Of a stretch of DNA of 64,000 nucleotides, positions 55,423 through 64,000 are shown piece by piece. Origin of the DNA: Muribaculaceae bacterium (lineage in GTDB: Bacteria > Bacteroidota > Bacteroidia > Bacteroidales > Muribaculaceae). Both the position numbers and the translations under genes were made by a program. The notes under the pieces are model-generated. The model made no database searches, was not told the DNA's origin, and saw only the letters and a program-made list of their open reading frames with translations. The DNA is taken from the NCBI GenBank assembly GCA_017618355.1, contig JAFZUL010000054.1, positions 41,513-105,512 on the forward strand, read 5' to 3'. Position 1 is the stretch's first letter. Every line of letters begins with the position of its first letter.

Positions 55423-58400
55423 ATGAAGTTAAAAGCCGTTTTCTTAATATGTGCTATATCTGCTCCAGCGTCGATGCTGGCGCAACCTAGTGTTGCTGAG
55501 TATAGTAGTGATGCATTCATTAACCGCGCTACGCTTTTGCAGGAGATGCGCAACTATGTTGGTTCGAGCCACCAGCTTTGGTTTCACAACAGTAGTCTTA
55601 CGCCCACTTGGAACAACGAGGTTGAGGCCGAGTTCATGATGGCGATAAACGAGTTTGAGCTTGGTAATCCGTCGAGCCTGACTATGCTCGAGGAGTTTAT
55701 CGAGAATCATCCCAATGAGCCGCTGGCATTGACGGCACGCGCCAAGGTGGGTGACTACTATTTCTATCATGGCGACTTCGCCCAGGCTCGCGAGTGCTAT
55801 GAGCAGGTGCGTGAGAAAGCCCTCGACGACGATTACGATGAGAATGTGCTATATCGTAAGGCCTATTGCGATTTGATGCTCAAAGACTATAATCAAGCCA
55901 AAGAGATTTTCGACAAGCTATCGACTACCAAGCAGTATGCCACCGCGTCAACTTTCTTCAAGGGCTACATCGAGTATGCCTATGGCCAGTATGACAGCGC
56001 CATGGATTATTTTGAGAAAGTGGACCGCAGTGGTGACCTCGGTTACCAGGCGCAATACTACATGTGCCAAATTATGTATAAGCAAGGCGATTACAATAAT
56101 GCCGTGAGACTTGGCGAGTCGCTGATTGAAGATAATCTCAACGACTATTTCTCTGCCGAGATGAACCGCGTGGTGGGCGAGAGCTACTACCGCCTTGGAA
56201 GCTATTCAAAGGCTGCGCCTTATTTGAGCAAGTTCCTTGAAATTAGCGATGAGGAGAATGAGGAACGCCGCCCTTCGGCCTATATGCTCGGTGTGATTGA
56301 TTATGGCAACCGCGACTATCAGGGCGCTATAGAGACGTTGGCCGAAGTCACTGGCGTTGACGATGCCTTGGCGCAAAGCGCTTATCTCTACATTGGTCAG
56401 AGCCGCCTCAAGTGCAGTGATTATAACGGAGCCTCGATGGCCTTTGAGCGTGCCGCCAACATGCGTTGGGACAACAATGTGCGCGAGACGGCATTCTACA
56501 ACTACGCCATCAGCCAAAGCAAGGGTGGCCGCACACCGTTCAACAACTCCATCGACATGTTTGAACAGTTCCTCAATGAGTATCCCAACTCCAGCTACTA
56601 CAGCAATGTGGAGAACTACCTTATCGACGCCTACACAACTACAAGCGACTATGACCGAGCATTGCGCAGCATCGCCAATATCAACAATCCCAGCGACAAG
56701 GTGCTCAAAGCCAAGCAGAATGTGCTTTACCACAAGGGCGTTCAGCAGTTGCGTAACAATAAGCCCGACAATGCCTTGAACAGCCTCAAGGAGGCCGTTG
56801 ACATGGGCAAGAAAGATAACGAAATCTACAACAACAGCAAGCTGTGGCTCGCCGAGGCGCAATATCAGCTAGGCGACTATAAGAGCGCCGCTGCCAATCA
56901 GCAGGAGTTCATCAATGCTGTTACGTCGAGCGACCCCAACTATGGCTTGGCGCTGTATAACGCTGGCTCGTCGCTCTTCAACCAGCAAGACTACACCAAA
57001 GCGATAGGCTATTTTGAGAAGGCCATTGAGAGCAACTCCCTGAGCCGCGAGATGACCGCTGAGGCCTATAACCGCATTGGCGACGCCTATTACTATGGCA
57101 AGAACTTCAATGCCGCAGTTGAGAACTACACCAAAGCATCGCGCGGCGAAGTGGATGCTTCGTCGGAGTATGCCATCTTGCGCAAAGCAATCATTGCTGG
57201 CGATATGAGCCAGTATGACTCCAAGATTCAGCAACTCGATGAGCTTCTTGCCAACTACCCCAACTCAAGCAAGGTGCCCGAGGCAATGCTCGAGAAGGGT
57301 AACGCCCAAATCCTTAAGGGCGATGTTGCTGGCGGTATCAACAGCTACTCGAAGCTCATCAGCAAATATCCTAACCAGCCCGAGGCACGTGAGGCGATGC
57401 TCAAGATGGCGATTGCCGAGAAGTCACGCAAGAACGAAGACAAGGCTATTGCCACCTACTGGAACGTGATAGAGACCTATCCAGCAAGCGAGGAGGCCAA
57501 GATTGCCGCCGAAGACCTGAAGTTGATCTATGCTCAGCGTGACGATCTCATGGCGTTCAGCTCTCGCTTGAACAGTATTCCTGGCGGACCCAAGATTGAT
57601 GTGAAGAAAATCGAGAAAGCTGCTTTCGACGCTGCCGAGAGCTACTACATTGACTATAACAACATTTCGAAGCTTGAGAACTACCTTCGTGACTATCCCG
57701 ATGGGGCTTATGTGAAGGAGGCGAAGTACTACATTGGTTATTACTATTACACCAAGAATGACTACAACAGCGCAATGGAGGCTCTTACCGAGGCTCTTGA
57801 CGGAAATGAGGACGCCACTTTCGCACAACGCACTATGGCTCTCAAGGCCGCCCTGCTGCTACAGAACGGTAATCCAGAAGAGGCCTACAATATCTACGAG
57901 ATGTGGGCTGAGAAGGCTACTAATTCCGACAACCTCTCGCAAGCATTGCTCGGTATGGTGCGCTCGGCAAGTGAGGCACAGCAGTGGAGAGACGTGATTA
58001 ACAGCGCCAACGAGCTGTTGAACTTCAACAACACCCTCAATGCAGAGCTCGAGCAGGAAGTGACGCTAAGCCGCGCTATTGCCTATAGAAACATTGGTAA
58101 GTCGTCCGAAGCAATGGCCGACCTGCGTGAGCTGGCATCCAACACCCAGAGCGAAGCTGGCGCACAGGCAGCCTACGAGTTGGCTCAGATGCAATATGAC
58201 AACGGTGAGATTGAAGACGCCGAGGAGACACTCAACGCATTCATCGCCAGCAACACGCCCCACAACTACTGGCTTGCCAAGGGCTTCATCCTGTTGTGCG
58301 ACATCTTCGAGTATCAAGGCAAGACTAATGATGCGATTGACTACCTCAAGACCTTGAAGACCAACTATCCTGGCAAGGAGGGCGAGATATTCAACGAGAT

Positions 58401-58440
58401 TGACGCTCGCCTCAATAAGTTGCAGAAGAGCAAAAAATAA
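55423..58440 (+). CDS. Large secreted TPR protein
   Basis: A 1005-residue exported protein. Signal peptide about 1-20 (ending PASMLAQ). Nearly the whole chain is TPR and Sel1-like helical hairpins, about 20 of them, for example DFAQARECYEQVREKALDD, DYNQAKEIFDKLSTTKQYATA, DYTKAIGYFEKAIESNS and DIEDAEETLNAFIASNTPHNYWLAKGF-like segments. Such periplasmic TPR superhelices act as scaffolds. The beta-barrel gene follows after 56 bases, so the two proteins probably work together at the outer membrane (inference). Its substrate or partner is not known. Confidence 0.9.
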   Translation: MKLKAVFLICAISAPASMLAQPSVAEYSSDAFINRATLLQEMRNYVGSSHQLWFHNSSLTPTWNNEVEAEFMMAINEFELGNPSSLTMLEEFIENHPNEPLALTARAKVGDYYFYHGDFAQARECYEQVREKALDDDYDENVLYRKAYCDLMLKDYNQAKEIFDKLSTTKQYATASTFFKGYIEYAYGQYDSAMDYFEKVDRSGDLGYQAQYYMCQIMYKQGDYNNAVRLGESLIEDNLNDYFSAEMNRVVGESYYRLGSYSKAAPYLSKFLEISDEENEERRPSAYMLGVIDYGNRDYQGAIETLAEVTGVDDALAQSAYLYIGQSRLKCSDYNGASMAFERAANMRWDNNVRETAFYNYAISQSKGGRTPFNNSIDMFEQFLNEYPNSSYYSNVENYLIDAYTTTSDYDRALRSIANINNPSDKVLKAKQNVLYHKGVQQLRNNKPDNALNSLKEAVDMGKKDNEIYNNSKLWLAEAQYQLGDYKSAAANQQEFINAVTSSDPNYGLALYNAGSSLFNQQDYTKAIGYFEKAIESNSLSREMTAEAYNRIGDAYYYGKNFNAAVENYTKASRGEVDASSEYAILRKAIIAGDMSQYDSKIQQLDELLANYPNSSKVPEAMLEKGNAQILKGDVAGGINSYSKLISKYPNQPEAREAMLKMAIAEKSRKNEDKAIATYWNVIETYPASEEAKIAAEDLKLIYAQRDDLMAFSSRLNSIPGGPKIDVKKIEKAAFDAAESYYIDYNNISKLENYLRDYPDGAYVKEAKYYIGYYYYTKNDYNSAMEALTEALDGNEDATFAQRTMALKAALLLQNGNPEEAYNIYEMWAEKATNSDNLSQALLGMVRSASEAQQWRDVINSANELLNFNNTLNAELEQEVTLSRAIAYRNIGKSSEAMADLRELASNTQSEAGAQAAYELAQMQYDNGEIEDAEETLNAFIASNTPHNYWLAKGFILLCDIFEYQGKTNDAIDYLKTLKTNYPGKEGEIFNEIDARLNKLQKSKK

Positions 58441-58496
58441 TCGTCATTAACAGTAAAAACAATACAATCAGACAATTAAAGATTTCAATAATAGAT

Positions 58497-60356
58497 ATGG
58501 ATAAAAAGATTAAATATGTGTGCCTGGCAATGGCGATGATTTTGGGCAATGTGGCGATAGCTCAAAACACAGACAAGACCGACCTCAACAAGAATATCAC
58601 TCTTGAGCGGGAGTTTGACCCAGTGAAGAAGACTGTTGTCAAAAAAACTGTTCTGCCCAAGGAAATAAAGAAAGTGGAGAAAGACGCTGTGGCACCGCAG
58701 TTCAGCGATTGGGCAGTGCCCACACTAGTTCCAGTGGAGATTCCCACTATGGAGCCTTACGGCTACCGCACACGCCACAATTTCTCCAACCAGCGAGGTT
58801 ATCTCTTCTTGGGGGGCGGCACCCATCTCAATCTTGTGGCAGGTTCAGGCTACAGGGCTATAGATAAGACCAACGAAAAACTTGGCATATGGATGCTCCA
58901 CAACAGCACATGGTTGGGCAAGAACACCACAAAACTCATAGAGCAGCCTTCGCAGCACCAGAAACAGAGGTTCAACGACAACATCGTGGGCGCTAACTGG
59001 ATGAAGGAACTCAACGCCGGCACGTTGTCTGTTGACGGACAGCTGCATTTCGACAGCTTCAACTACTATGGTGGCTTCAGCGATTATCTCAAGGACCACA
59101 AGACCGCATTCTTCGAGGCTCGTGCCGACGGTAATTGGCAGAGCGAGGTTGACGTCAATGGCGATAAGTTTGAGTATGAGGCTAGTGCCACTATCGATTA
59201 TGCTGGCTATGACAAGTCGCACATCGAGGGCATCGACGGCAGCAAGGAATTCTGGCTCAACGCCTCGGTAGAGAGCGGATATGAGTTTGAGAAAATTGGT
59301 GATGTAGGCGTGCTCTTCGGTGCCGACATCGTGAATCTGCACCGTCATAATGAGTTCACCAACAAGGCCAACGACAAGACCTACGCCATGCTCACTCTCT
59401 CACCATATTATATGTATGAGAACGACATCTTCAAGGCAAAAGCTGGTCTTAACCTGAATATCTCGTTCAACGATGGCGCTGCCATCCGTCTCTCGCCAAA
59501 TGTGGACCTCAACTTCAAAATCACTAAGGGCGTGAATCTCTTTGTTCAGGCTACTGGTGGTAAGACTATTAATCACCTTGGTGATATGCACAATGATTAT
59601 CGCTACAACGATCCACTGACGCAGTATGGCAACACCTACATCCCCTTTGATGGACGCATTGGCGTGAATGTGGGCCCATTTGTTGGTTTCAGCGCAAAGG
59701 TTTATGCTGGTTACGGCTTTGAGACAGGATGTCTTGACGCAGTGGTTCCAGCTGCCTATAGCGGTGTTTACAAGGATATATATGCTGACGAACCAAGCCC
59801 CGACGGCCCCACTCCCTATTATGACGCTAATCAGTTTGCCGCCACAATCTATAAGATGACCAAGTGGCAAGGTTGGCATATGGGACTGGAACTCGCCTAT
59901 AAGTATCGCTCATTTGCCGAGGCTAAGATGAAATTTGCCTATGCTCCTCAGACCGACGAAGACTACGTTAACGGCATGCGTTACAAGGGATATTCTCTTG
60001 GCAATGATGGTGCTTCCACTTTGTTTAATCTCAATGTTACGGTATGGCCCATTAAGCCATTGATGGTGACTGCTGGCTTCGACTACCGCGGTGGTCGCTC
60101 GGTGCTCACGCGTGAGTGGGCATATCCCGTTATTGACGAGTTTGGTGAGACTCTTGTTCCAGGCAACAACTATAAGTATGGCTCTATCGACATGAAGGAT
60201 GTTGCCAACCTCTATGTGAGCGCTCGTTACAACTTCAGTCACATCTTCTCGGTATGGGCACAGGCTAACAACCTGCTGTGCAAGCAATGGGACGTGATGC
60301 CTGGCCAGGGAGCCCAGAAGATTGGTCTCATAGGCGGAATATCACTGAATTTCTAA
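58497..60356 (+). CDS. Outer-membrane beta-barrel protein partnered with the TPR protein
   Basis: A 619-residue exported protein. Signal peptide about 1-22 (GNVAIAQ). Residues 23-95 form a charged, Lys-rich periplasmic stretch (LEREFDPVKKTVVKKTVLPK). From about 100 the chain is alternating amphipathic beta-strands ending in ISLNF, with the terminal Phe of outer-membrane proteins. No TonB box or plug domain is seen, so it is not a classical TonB-dependent receptor. It is the second gene of the unit starting at 55423 and is closed by a strong terminator. Confidence 0.85.
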   Translation: MDKKIKYVCLAMAMILGNVAIAQNTDKTDLNKNITLEREFDPVKKTVVKKTVLPKEIKKVEKDAVAPQFSDWAVPTLVPVEIPTMEPYGYRTRHNFSNQRGYLFLGGGTHLNLVAGSGYRAIDKTNEKLGIWMLHNSTWLGKNTTKLIEQPSQHQKQRFNDNIVGANWMKELNAGTLSVDGQLHFDSFNYYGGFSDYLKDHKTAFFEARADGNWQSEVDVNGDKFEYEASATIDYAGYDKSHIEGIDGSKEFWLNASVESGYEFEKIGDVGVLFGADIVNLHRHNEFTNKANDKTYAMLTLSPYYMYENDIFKAKAGLNLNISFNDGAAIRLSPNVDLNFKITKGVNLFVQATGGKTINHLGDMHNDYRYNDPLTQYGNTYIPFDGRIGVNVGPFVGFSAKVYAGYGFETGCLDAVVPAAYSGVYKDIYADEPSPDGPTPYYDANQFAATIYKMTKWQGWHMGLELAYKYRSFAEAKMKFAYAPQTDEDYVNGMRYKGYSLGNDGASTLFNLNVTVWPIKPLMVTAGFDYRGGRSVLTREWAYPVIDEFGETLVPGNNYKYGSIDMKDVANLYVSARYNFSHIFSVWAQANNLLCKQWDVMPGQGAQKIGLIGGISLNF

Positions 60357-60370
60357 GTTTTAAATAATAC

Positions 60371-60411
60371 AATAATGGCTGTGACAATACCTTTCACAGC
60401 CATTATTTTTT
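60371..60411 (+). terminator. Terminator of the TPR/barrel operon
   Basis: A 14-base stem AATAATGGCTGTGA / TCACAGCCATTATT with a nine-base loop and a T run. Confidence 0.92.
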
Positions 60412-60421
60412 AGTTTTTACC

Positions 60422-60913
60422 ATGAGGAAAATACGACATGCCACAGTCGATGACTTGGGGCGCATTATGGAGGTGCTGGGGGCTGCCAAGCAGGTGATGA
60501 GAAATGCTGGAAACGCCAACCAGTGGATTGGTGGCTACCCCGATGAGCAAGCCATCTTGCGCGATATGGAGCAGGGTGGGGCAATAGTGGTGGAAGATGA
60601 TGGCGAGGTGGTGGCTTATTTCGCTTTCTTGCCCTCGCCCGAGCCTACCTATGCCGCCATCTATGAGGGTGCTTGGCTCGACGACACCTTACCCTATCAT
60701 GTGGTGCACCGCATGGGGGCAGTGCCCGAGGCACGTGGCATCTTCGCCAGTGCTATGGACTATTGCTTCTCGGCAGACCCAAACATCCGCGTCGATACCC
60801 ACCGCGACAACAAAATCATGCAGCATCTGTTTGAAAAACACGGTTTCACCTACTGTGGCATCATCTATCTAGCCAATGGCGACGAACGCCTCGCCTACCA
60901 AAAGCTAAAATAA
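60422..60913 (+). CDS. GNAT-family acetyltransferase
   Basis: A 163-residue GNAT-like protein. It opens MRKIRHATVDDLGRIMEVLGAAKQVM, the typical first strand and helix. IVVEDDGEVVAYFAFLPSP is the second and third strands, and IRVDTHRDNKIMQHLFEKHGFTYCGIIY is the end of the fold. The acetyl-CoA loop (usually Q/RxxGxG/A) is diverged here, at about AVPEARGIFASAM. The substrate is unknown. It starts 11 bases after the preceding terminator. Confidence 0.9.
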   Translation: MRKIRHATVDDLGRIMEVLGAAKQVMRNAGNANQWIGGYPDEQAILRDMEQGGAIVVEDDGEVVAYFAFLPSPEPTYAAIYEGAWLDDTLPYHVVHRMGAVPEARGIFASAMDYCFSADPNIRVDTHRDNKIMQHLFEKHGFTYCGIIYLANGDERLAYQKLK

Positions 60914-60948
60914 TCCCGGATAGTTCAGAAAATCTAGAATATCCGGGA
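60914..60948. terminator. Hairpin between GNAT and the GH10-like gene
   Basis: A nine-base perfect stem TCCCGGATA / TATCCGGGA without a clear T run; probably an mRNA end for one of the two convergent genes. Confidence 0.5.
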
Positions 60949-61004
60949 GTGAATTCTACTTATGCACTAGCGTCAGCGACCAACTAGCGCTTCAGCGCGG
61001 CTAA

Positions 61005-63611
61005 TTAATTCCCAAGCAATATATTATATATCGCAGTCACGTCGGCAGCGGTGACGTTTCCGTCGCCATTCTGGTCGCCATTGACTAGGTTAGTGGTGTC
61101 GTTGTTGAGCAGATAGTTGTAGATTGTTGTCACATCGGCAGCAGTGACAATGCCGTCGCCGTTCACATCACCAGGAATTACCTCAGGTGCTGTTCCGCTG
61201 TTATATACGAAGGATATCACGTCGCCGTAGGCGGTGTTGGCAGCTCCGCTCTCGGTGTTGTAGCTTGCACGGGCACGTGCGTAATAGGTGGTGCCGTCAA
61301 CCATGAGCTTGTTGTTTACCTTAATCTCGCCAGCGGGCAAAGTGGTGTGGTAGGCGAAGTCGCGCACTGTCTCCACAAAGCGGGTGCGTCCCCAAGTGGT
61401 GGCGCTGTTAGAAATCTCGATAGTGTAAGAAACTGCAGCCTCCTGACGGTCAACGGTCACATACTGGTCGCTGTAGAGCGTGCCTCCATCCGTTGGGATG
61501 GCAAATGTGGGTGGAGTCGCTACGAGATAAGCGGTTTTGAAAGTGACTGTTCCCGTTTCGCGGTAGTTGCCGTTGTCAATCATGTGCACACGCATATAGT
61601 AGTATGTGCCAGGCACAAGGGTGTATTTGGGGATGTCGAGTTCGCCAATCGACGAAGTGCCGCTGAAGACGATGTTGTTGAACTCGTCATCGCTTGCAAT
61701 CTCAAGGGTTGCCTCTGCATCAGAGCCACCAGTGAGCCACTGTGCGGTAAATGATGGGTGGATGTTGTCTTGATTGTTCTCAGGATATATGATGGTGAAA
61801 ACCTGAGGCTCGCACCAGCGGGTCTCACTCACGCCGTCGCTATAGCCCTCGGCGCAGGCGCGTACTCGCCAGTAGTAGTTGCGTGGCAGGAACTCGCCAA
61901 AGGCGCTAGAGGAGATGCTTGTGGCGGTGGTCGTCTGACGCTTCACGTCACTGAAGTCCTCGTTTGTGGCAAGCTCAATCATGTAGCCTTGAGCGTTGGG
62001 CACTGCCTCCCAGCTCATGGTGAACGGGTCGGGTACGAGGGCGCCGTTCTCAGGAGAGATGAGCACTGGGGCGTCGAGCTGCTGGTCGGCGGGTGGGATA
62101 AGGAATGCCGGCTCAAACTCATTGTCGGTGCGATCTACTGGGCACACAGCATAGTAGTAGCCGAAGCGCGCGTTGTCGGGGATGGCGTAGCTTGTGGTGT
62201 AGCTCACGTCGAGCAGCATCTCGGCCTCCTTGTTGAACTGCGAAGGATCCACGCTGTTGGGCACTGCATAGATGGAATATTTATAGTTGTCGAAACCATT
62301 CCACGAGAGCACGTGGTCTTGGCTGGTAAGGTTGCTCACCACGCCTGGGTCGGTGCCAGGTTTCCACGGCATTGCAGGTGGAAGGGCAGGGTGGGTGAAG
62401 ACCTTGCGCTTGAGGTAAGTTGCGAGCTCTTCGCGGTTACCGGTGCGGTAGAGGTACTTGCAGCTATAGAAGATAGCTCCTGGCGCGTCGTCAAAGCTGT
62501 AGTCACGGTTTAGCTGCACCTCGTTGGCATACTCCTCGTGCTGAAGCTCGGTGCTTGTGCTTGTCATGCTCGATATGGAGTTTGAGACAAAGAGCTGGCG
62601 GTCGAAATAGTCGCACACCTGGTTCCACCAGGGCACGATTTTGCTGTAGTCGGCAGTGGCGCCAATCTTCCAATAGACTTGTGGCGAGATATAGTCGATG
62701 GTCTTCTCGTTGAGCCAAGCCAATGGGTCGCTGTAGATGGTGTTGTACTGCCAGTCGCTGCCTGCAGGGCAATGTGGTAGGCCATAGTTGGGAGCTGAAG
62801 TTCCTGCCACGCCAGCGGGAGAGATGCCAAAGCGGATATCGGGACGGGTTTCTTGTATCATGTTATAGACAGCGCGCACCATGCGGTTCACGTTGGCGCG
62901 GCGCCAGTCTCCGAATGTCATGTCAACATTTGAATCAAGCCACTCCTGGTAGTCACCTGCGTCGCTTCCACTGGGGATACCGTCGGGGTAGAAGTAGTCG
63001 TCGTATAGGATGCCGTCCACGTCATATTTAGTGATGATTTCCTGACACACGTTCACAATGCGCTCTATAGTCTCGTCGCGCGCTGGGTCAAGCACGACAT
63101 AGCTGCCGGCACTCAGCAGCAGTCCCGACTCGCGCAGAGCCATGTCTTGAGGGGTGCCAGCGGCGTCCCATTGCTCGATGCCGTTGCTGCTGTATCGATA
63201 GGGGTTAATCCAGGCGTGACATTCCATTCCGCGCTGGTGGCATGCCTCCACGGCATAGGCCAACGGGTCCCAAGTGGGCACCTGTCCGCGGGTGCCAGTG
63301 AGATAGCTCGACCAAGGCTCGTAGCTCGACTCATACATGGCGTCGCACATTGAGCGCACCTGGAAGTTGATGGCGTTGAAGTTGTTGTTCTTATGCGAGT
63401 CGAGCATGCGGTCGAGCTGCGCTTTCTGCTTCGCCTCGGCATTTGCGCCGTAGGCTTGAGTCTCGGGCCAGTCAAGGCACCAAACGGTAGCCACCCATGC
63501 CGAACGGAACTCGCGCTTAGGCACAGTGTAGGTGAACGAAGCTGCCTCCATCGCCATGCCGCACATCAGCAGCAAGGCCATCAAGGCAAATAAACGTGTA
63601 TATCTTGTCAT
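61005..63611 (-). CDS. Secreted GHL10 (DUF187) family protein with dockerin-like end
   Basis: An 868-residue exported protein. The start is the ATG at 63611 (MTRYTRLFALMALLLMCGMA), which gives a signal peptide. Residues 25-350 are a glycosyl hydrolase-like 10 domain: REFRSAWVATVWCLDWP, HKNNNFNAINFQVRSMCDAMY, YDVDGILYDDYFYPDG and RFGISPAGV. This family includes enzymes acting on peptidoglycan or glycan. Fibronectin-like modules follow (about 420-800). The last 60 residues form a dockerin type I-like pair of calcium loops (DVNGDGIVTAADVTTIYNYL and DQNGDGNVTAADVTAIYNIL). It belongs with the dockerin-bearing BspA protein at 20189. Confidence 0.9.
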   Translation of the reverse strand: MTRYTRLFALMALLLMCGMAMEAASFTYTVPKREFRSAWVATVWCLDWPETQAYGANAEAKQKAQLDRMLDSHKNNNFNAINFQVRSMCDAMYESSYEPWSSYLTGTRGQVPTWDPLAYAVEACHQRGMECHAWINPYRYSSNGIEQWDAAGTPQDMALRESGLLLSAGSYVVLDPARDETIERIVNVCQEIITKYDVDGILYDDYFYPDGIPSGSDAGDYQEWLDSNVDMTFGDWRRANVNRMVRAVYNMIQETRPDIRFGISPAGVAGTSAPNYGLPHCPAGSDWQYNTIYSDPLAWLNEKTIDYISPQVYWKIGATADYSKIVPWWNQVCDYFDRQLFVSNSISSMTSTSTELQHEEYANEVQLNRDYSFDDAPGAIFYSCKYLYRTGNREELATYLKRKVFTHPALPPAMPWKPGTDPGVVSNLTSQDHVLSWNGFDNYKYSIYAVPNSVDPSQFNKEAEMLLDVSYTTSYAIPDNARFGYYYAVCPVDRTDNEFEPAFLIPPADQQLDAPVLISPENGALVPDPFTMSWEAVPNAQGYMIELATNEDFSDVKRQTTTATSISSSAFGEFLPRNYYWRVRACAEGYSDGVSETRWCEPQVFTIIYPENNQDNIHPSFTAQWLTGGSDAEATLEIASDDEFNNIVFSGTSSIGELDIPKYTLVPGTYYYMRVHMIDNGNYRETGTVTFKTAYLVATPPTFAIPTDGGTLYSDQYVTVDRQEAAVSYTIEISNSATTWGRTRFVETVRDFAYHTTLPAGEIKVNNKLMVDGTTYYARARASYNTESGAANTAYGDVISFVYNSGTAPEVIPGDVNGDGIVTAADVTTIYNYLLNNDTTNLVNGDQNGDGNVTAADVTAIYNILLGN

Positions 63612-63913
63612 TTTATTATAAAAAATTATGGTTAATATGTTCTTCATTGTAAAGCTTACAAAATTACACACTTTTTTTGAATAACTACCGAAGAACGCCC
63701 CAAAAATCCGCAAAAAACATAGGCAGTTAAGTTATATCAAACATGTCCAACCAGTCGGACAGGTCGGACACGTCTGAACCGACAGACTCATTGAAGCTAC
63801 AACTCTCTCATCTTGATCTCGCTAGGCCATAGCTTTATTTCCTCGTCGCTGCAAAGCTAATGGTCACAATTTTTTTCGATTGAAATAAGTTTAGATATAA
63901 AAATGATCATATT
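63612..63913. other. Intergenic region with GTCGGAC repeats
   Basis: No gene seen. Positions 63743-63787 hold short imperfect repeats (agtcggac, ggtcggac, acgtctgaac). Confidence 0.5.
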
Positions 63914-64000
63914 TTACCATTCTTCTGGTTTAACATAAATATAAATAGTCGTGCTATGAGTTGTAGAGTCAATTTCTATCTCATAACCATTATATCCCCA
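63914..64000 (-). CDS. Possible C-terminus of a gene running off the right edge
   Basis: On the minus strand an open frame enters at 64000 and gives 28 residues (WGYNGYEIEIDSTTH...VKPEEW) before a TAA stop at 63914-63916. The beta-strand-like pattern is plausible for a real protein end. The frame is too short to be sure. Confidence 0.35.
   Translation of the reverse strand, partial: WGYNGYEIEIDSTTHSTTIYIYVKPEEW

Overview
The window looks like the chromosome of a gut-type Bacteroidales bacterium, most likely Muribaculaceae or Prevotellaceae. Reasons seen in the sequence: Bacteroidetes-type promoters (TTTG, about 19-20 bases, TAnnTTTG) in front of many genes instead of sigma-70 boxes; no strong Shine-Dalgarno sequences; secreted proteins with BspA-like leucine-rich repeats, dockerin-like ends and type IX secretion (T9SS) C-terminal signals; a LytS-type histidine kinase; and a tandem pair of POT peptide transporters. 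The family-level assignment is inference. Most of the window is ordinary housekeeping chromosome, with no integrase, transposase or CRISPR array.

Layout. 1-2410: the start of a response regulator, its sensor kinase and a CDF metal exporter. 2561-4515: a two-gene module made of a small acidic protein and a phage-capsid-like protein with a membrane or lipoprotein N-terminus, without other phage genes. 4804-10968: a PpiD-like foldase, sufE and two POT transporters. 11042-16189: rimP-nusA-infB, then folK. 16489-19949: mtaB, a lipid A-type acyltransferase and a glycosyltransferase. 20189-27569: a large BspA/dockerin protein, enolase, a structured non-coding RNA candidate and a T9SS cargo. 27818-34671: a DUF4143 ATPase preceded by three 33-bp repeats, a TPR protein, a GH3-like enzyme and another T9SS cargo. 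34757-39122: YqeY-like protein, two secreted proteins, an OmpA lipoprotein and mscL. 39372-46138: gapA, lgt, an SDR, HAD-ribF-upp, tsaE and birA. 46332-53213: hppA and a two-gene phosphatase operon (PafA-like plus a four-domain acid phosphatase). 53469-60913: a zinc-ribbon/54-bp-repeat membrane protein flanked by inverted repeats, a TPR plus beta-barrel pair and a GNAT acetyltransferase. 61005-63611: a GH10-like dockerin protein. The end of one more gene may enter at 64000.

What stands out: (1) the capsid-like/acidic-protein pair, which may be a domesticated virion module; (2) an approximately 250-nt RNA at 25264-25512 with its own promoter, a rod-like fold and a terminator; (3) several families of short 'word' repeats filling gaps between co-directional genes, one a 26-base exact inverted match 7 kb apart; (4) a duplicated two-domain acid phosphatase in which half the domains have lost the catalytic histidine; (5) 64-base inverted repeats around the repeat-protein gene. 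All assignments come from reading the sequence; no database search or folding program was run.
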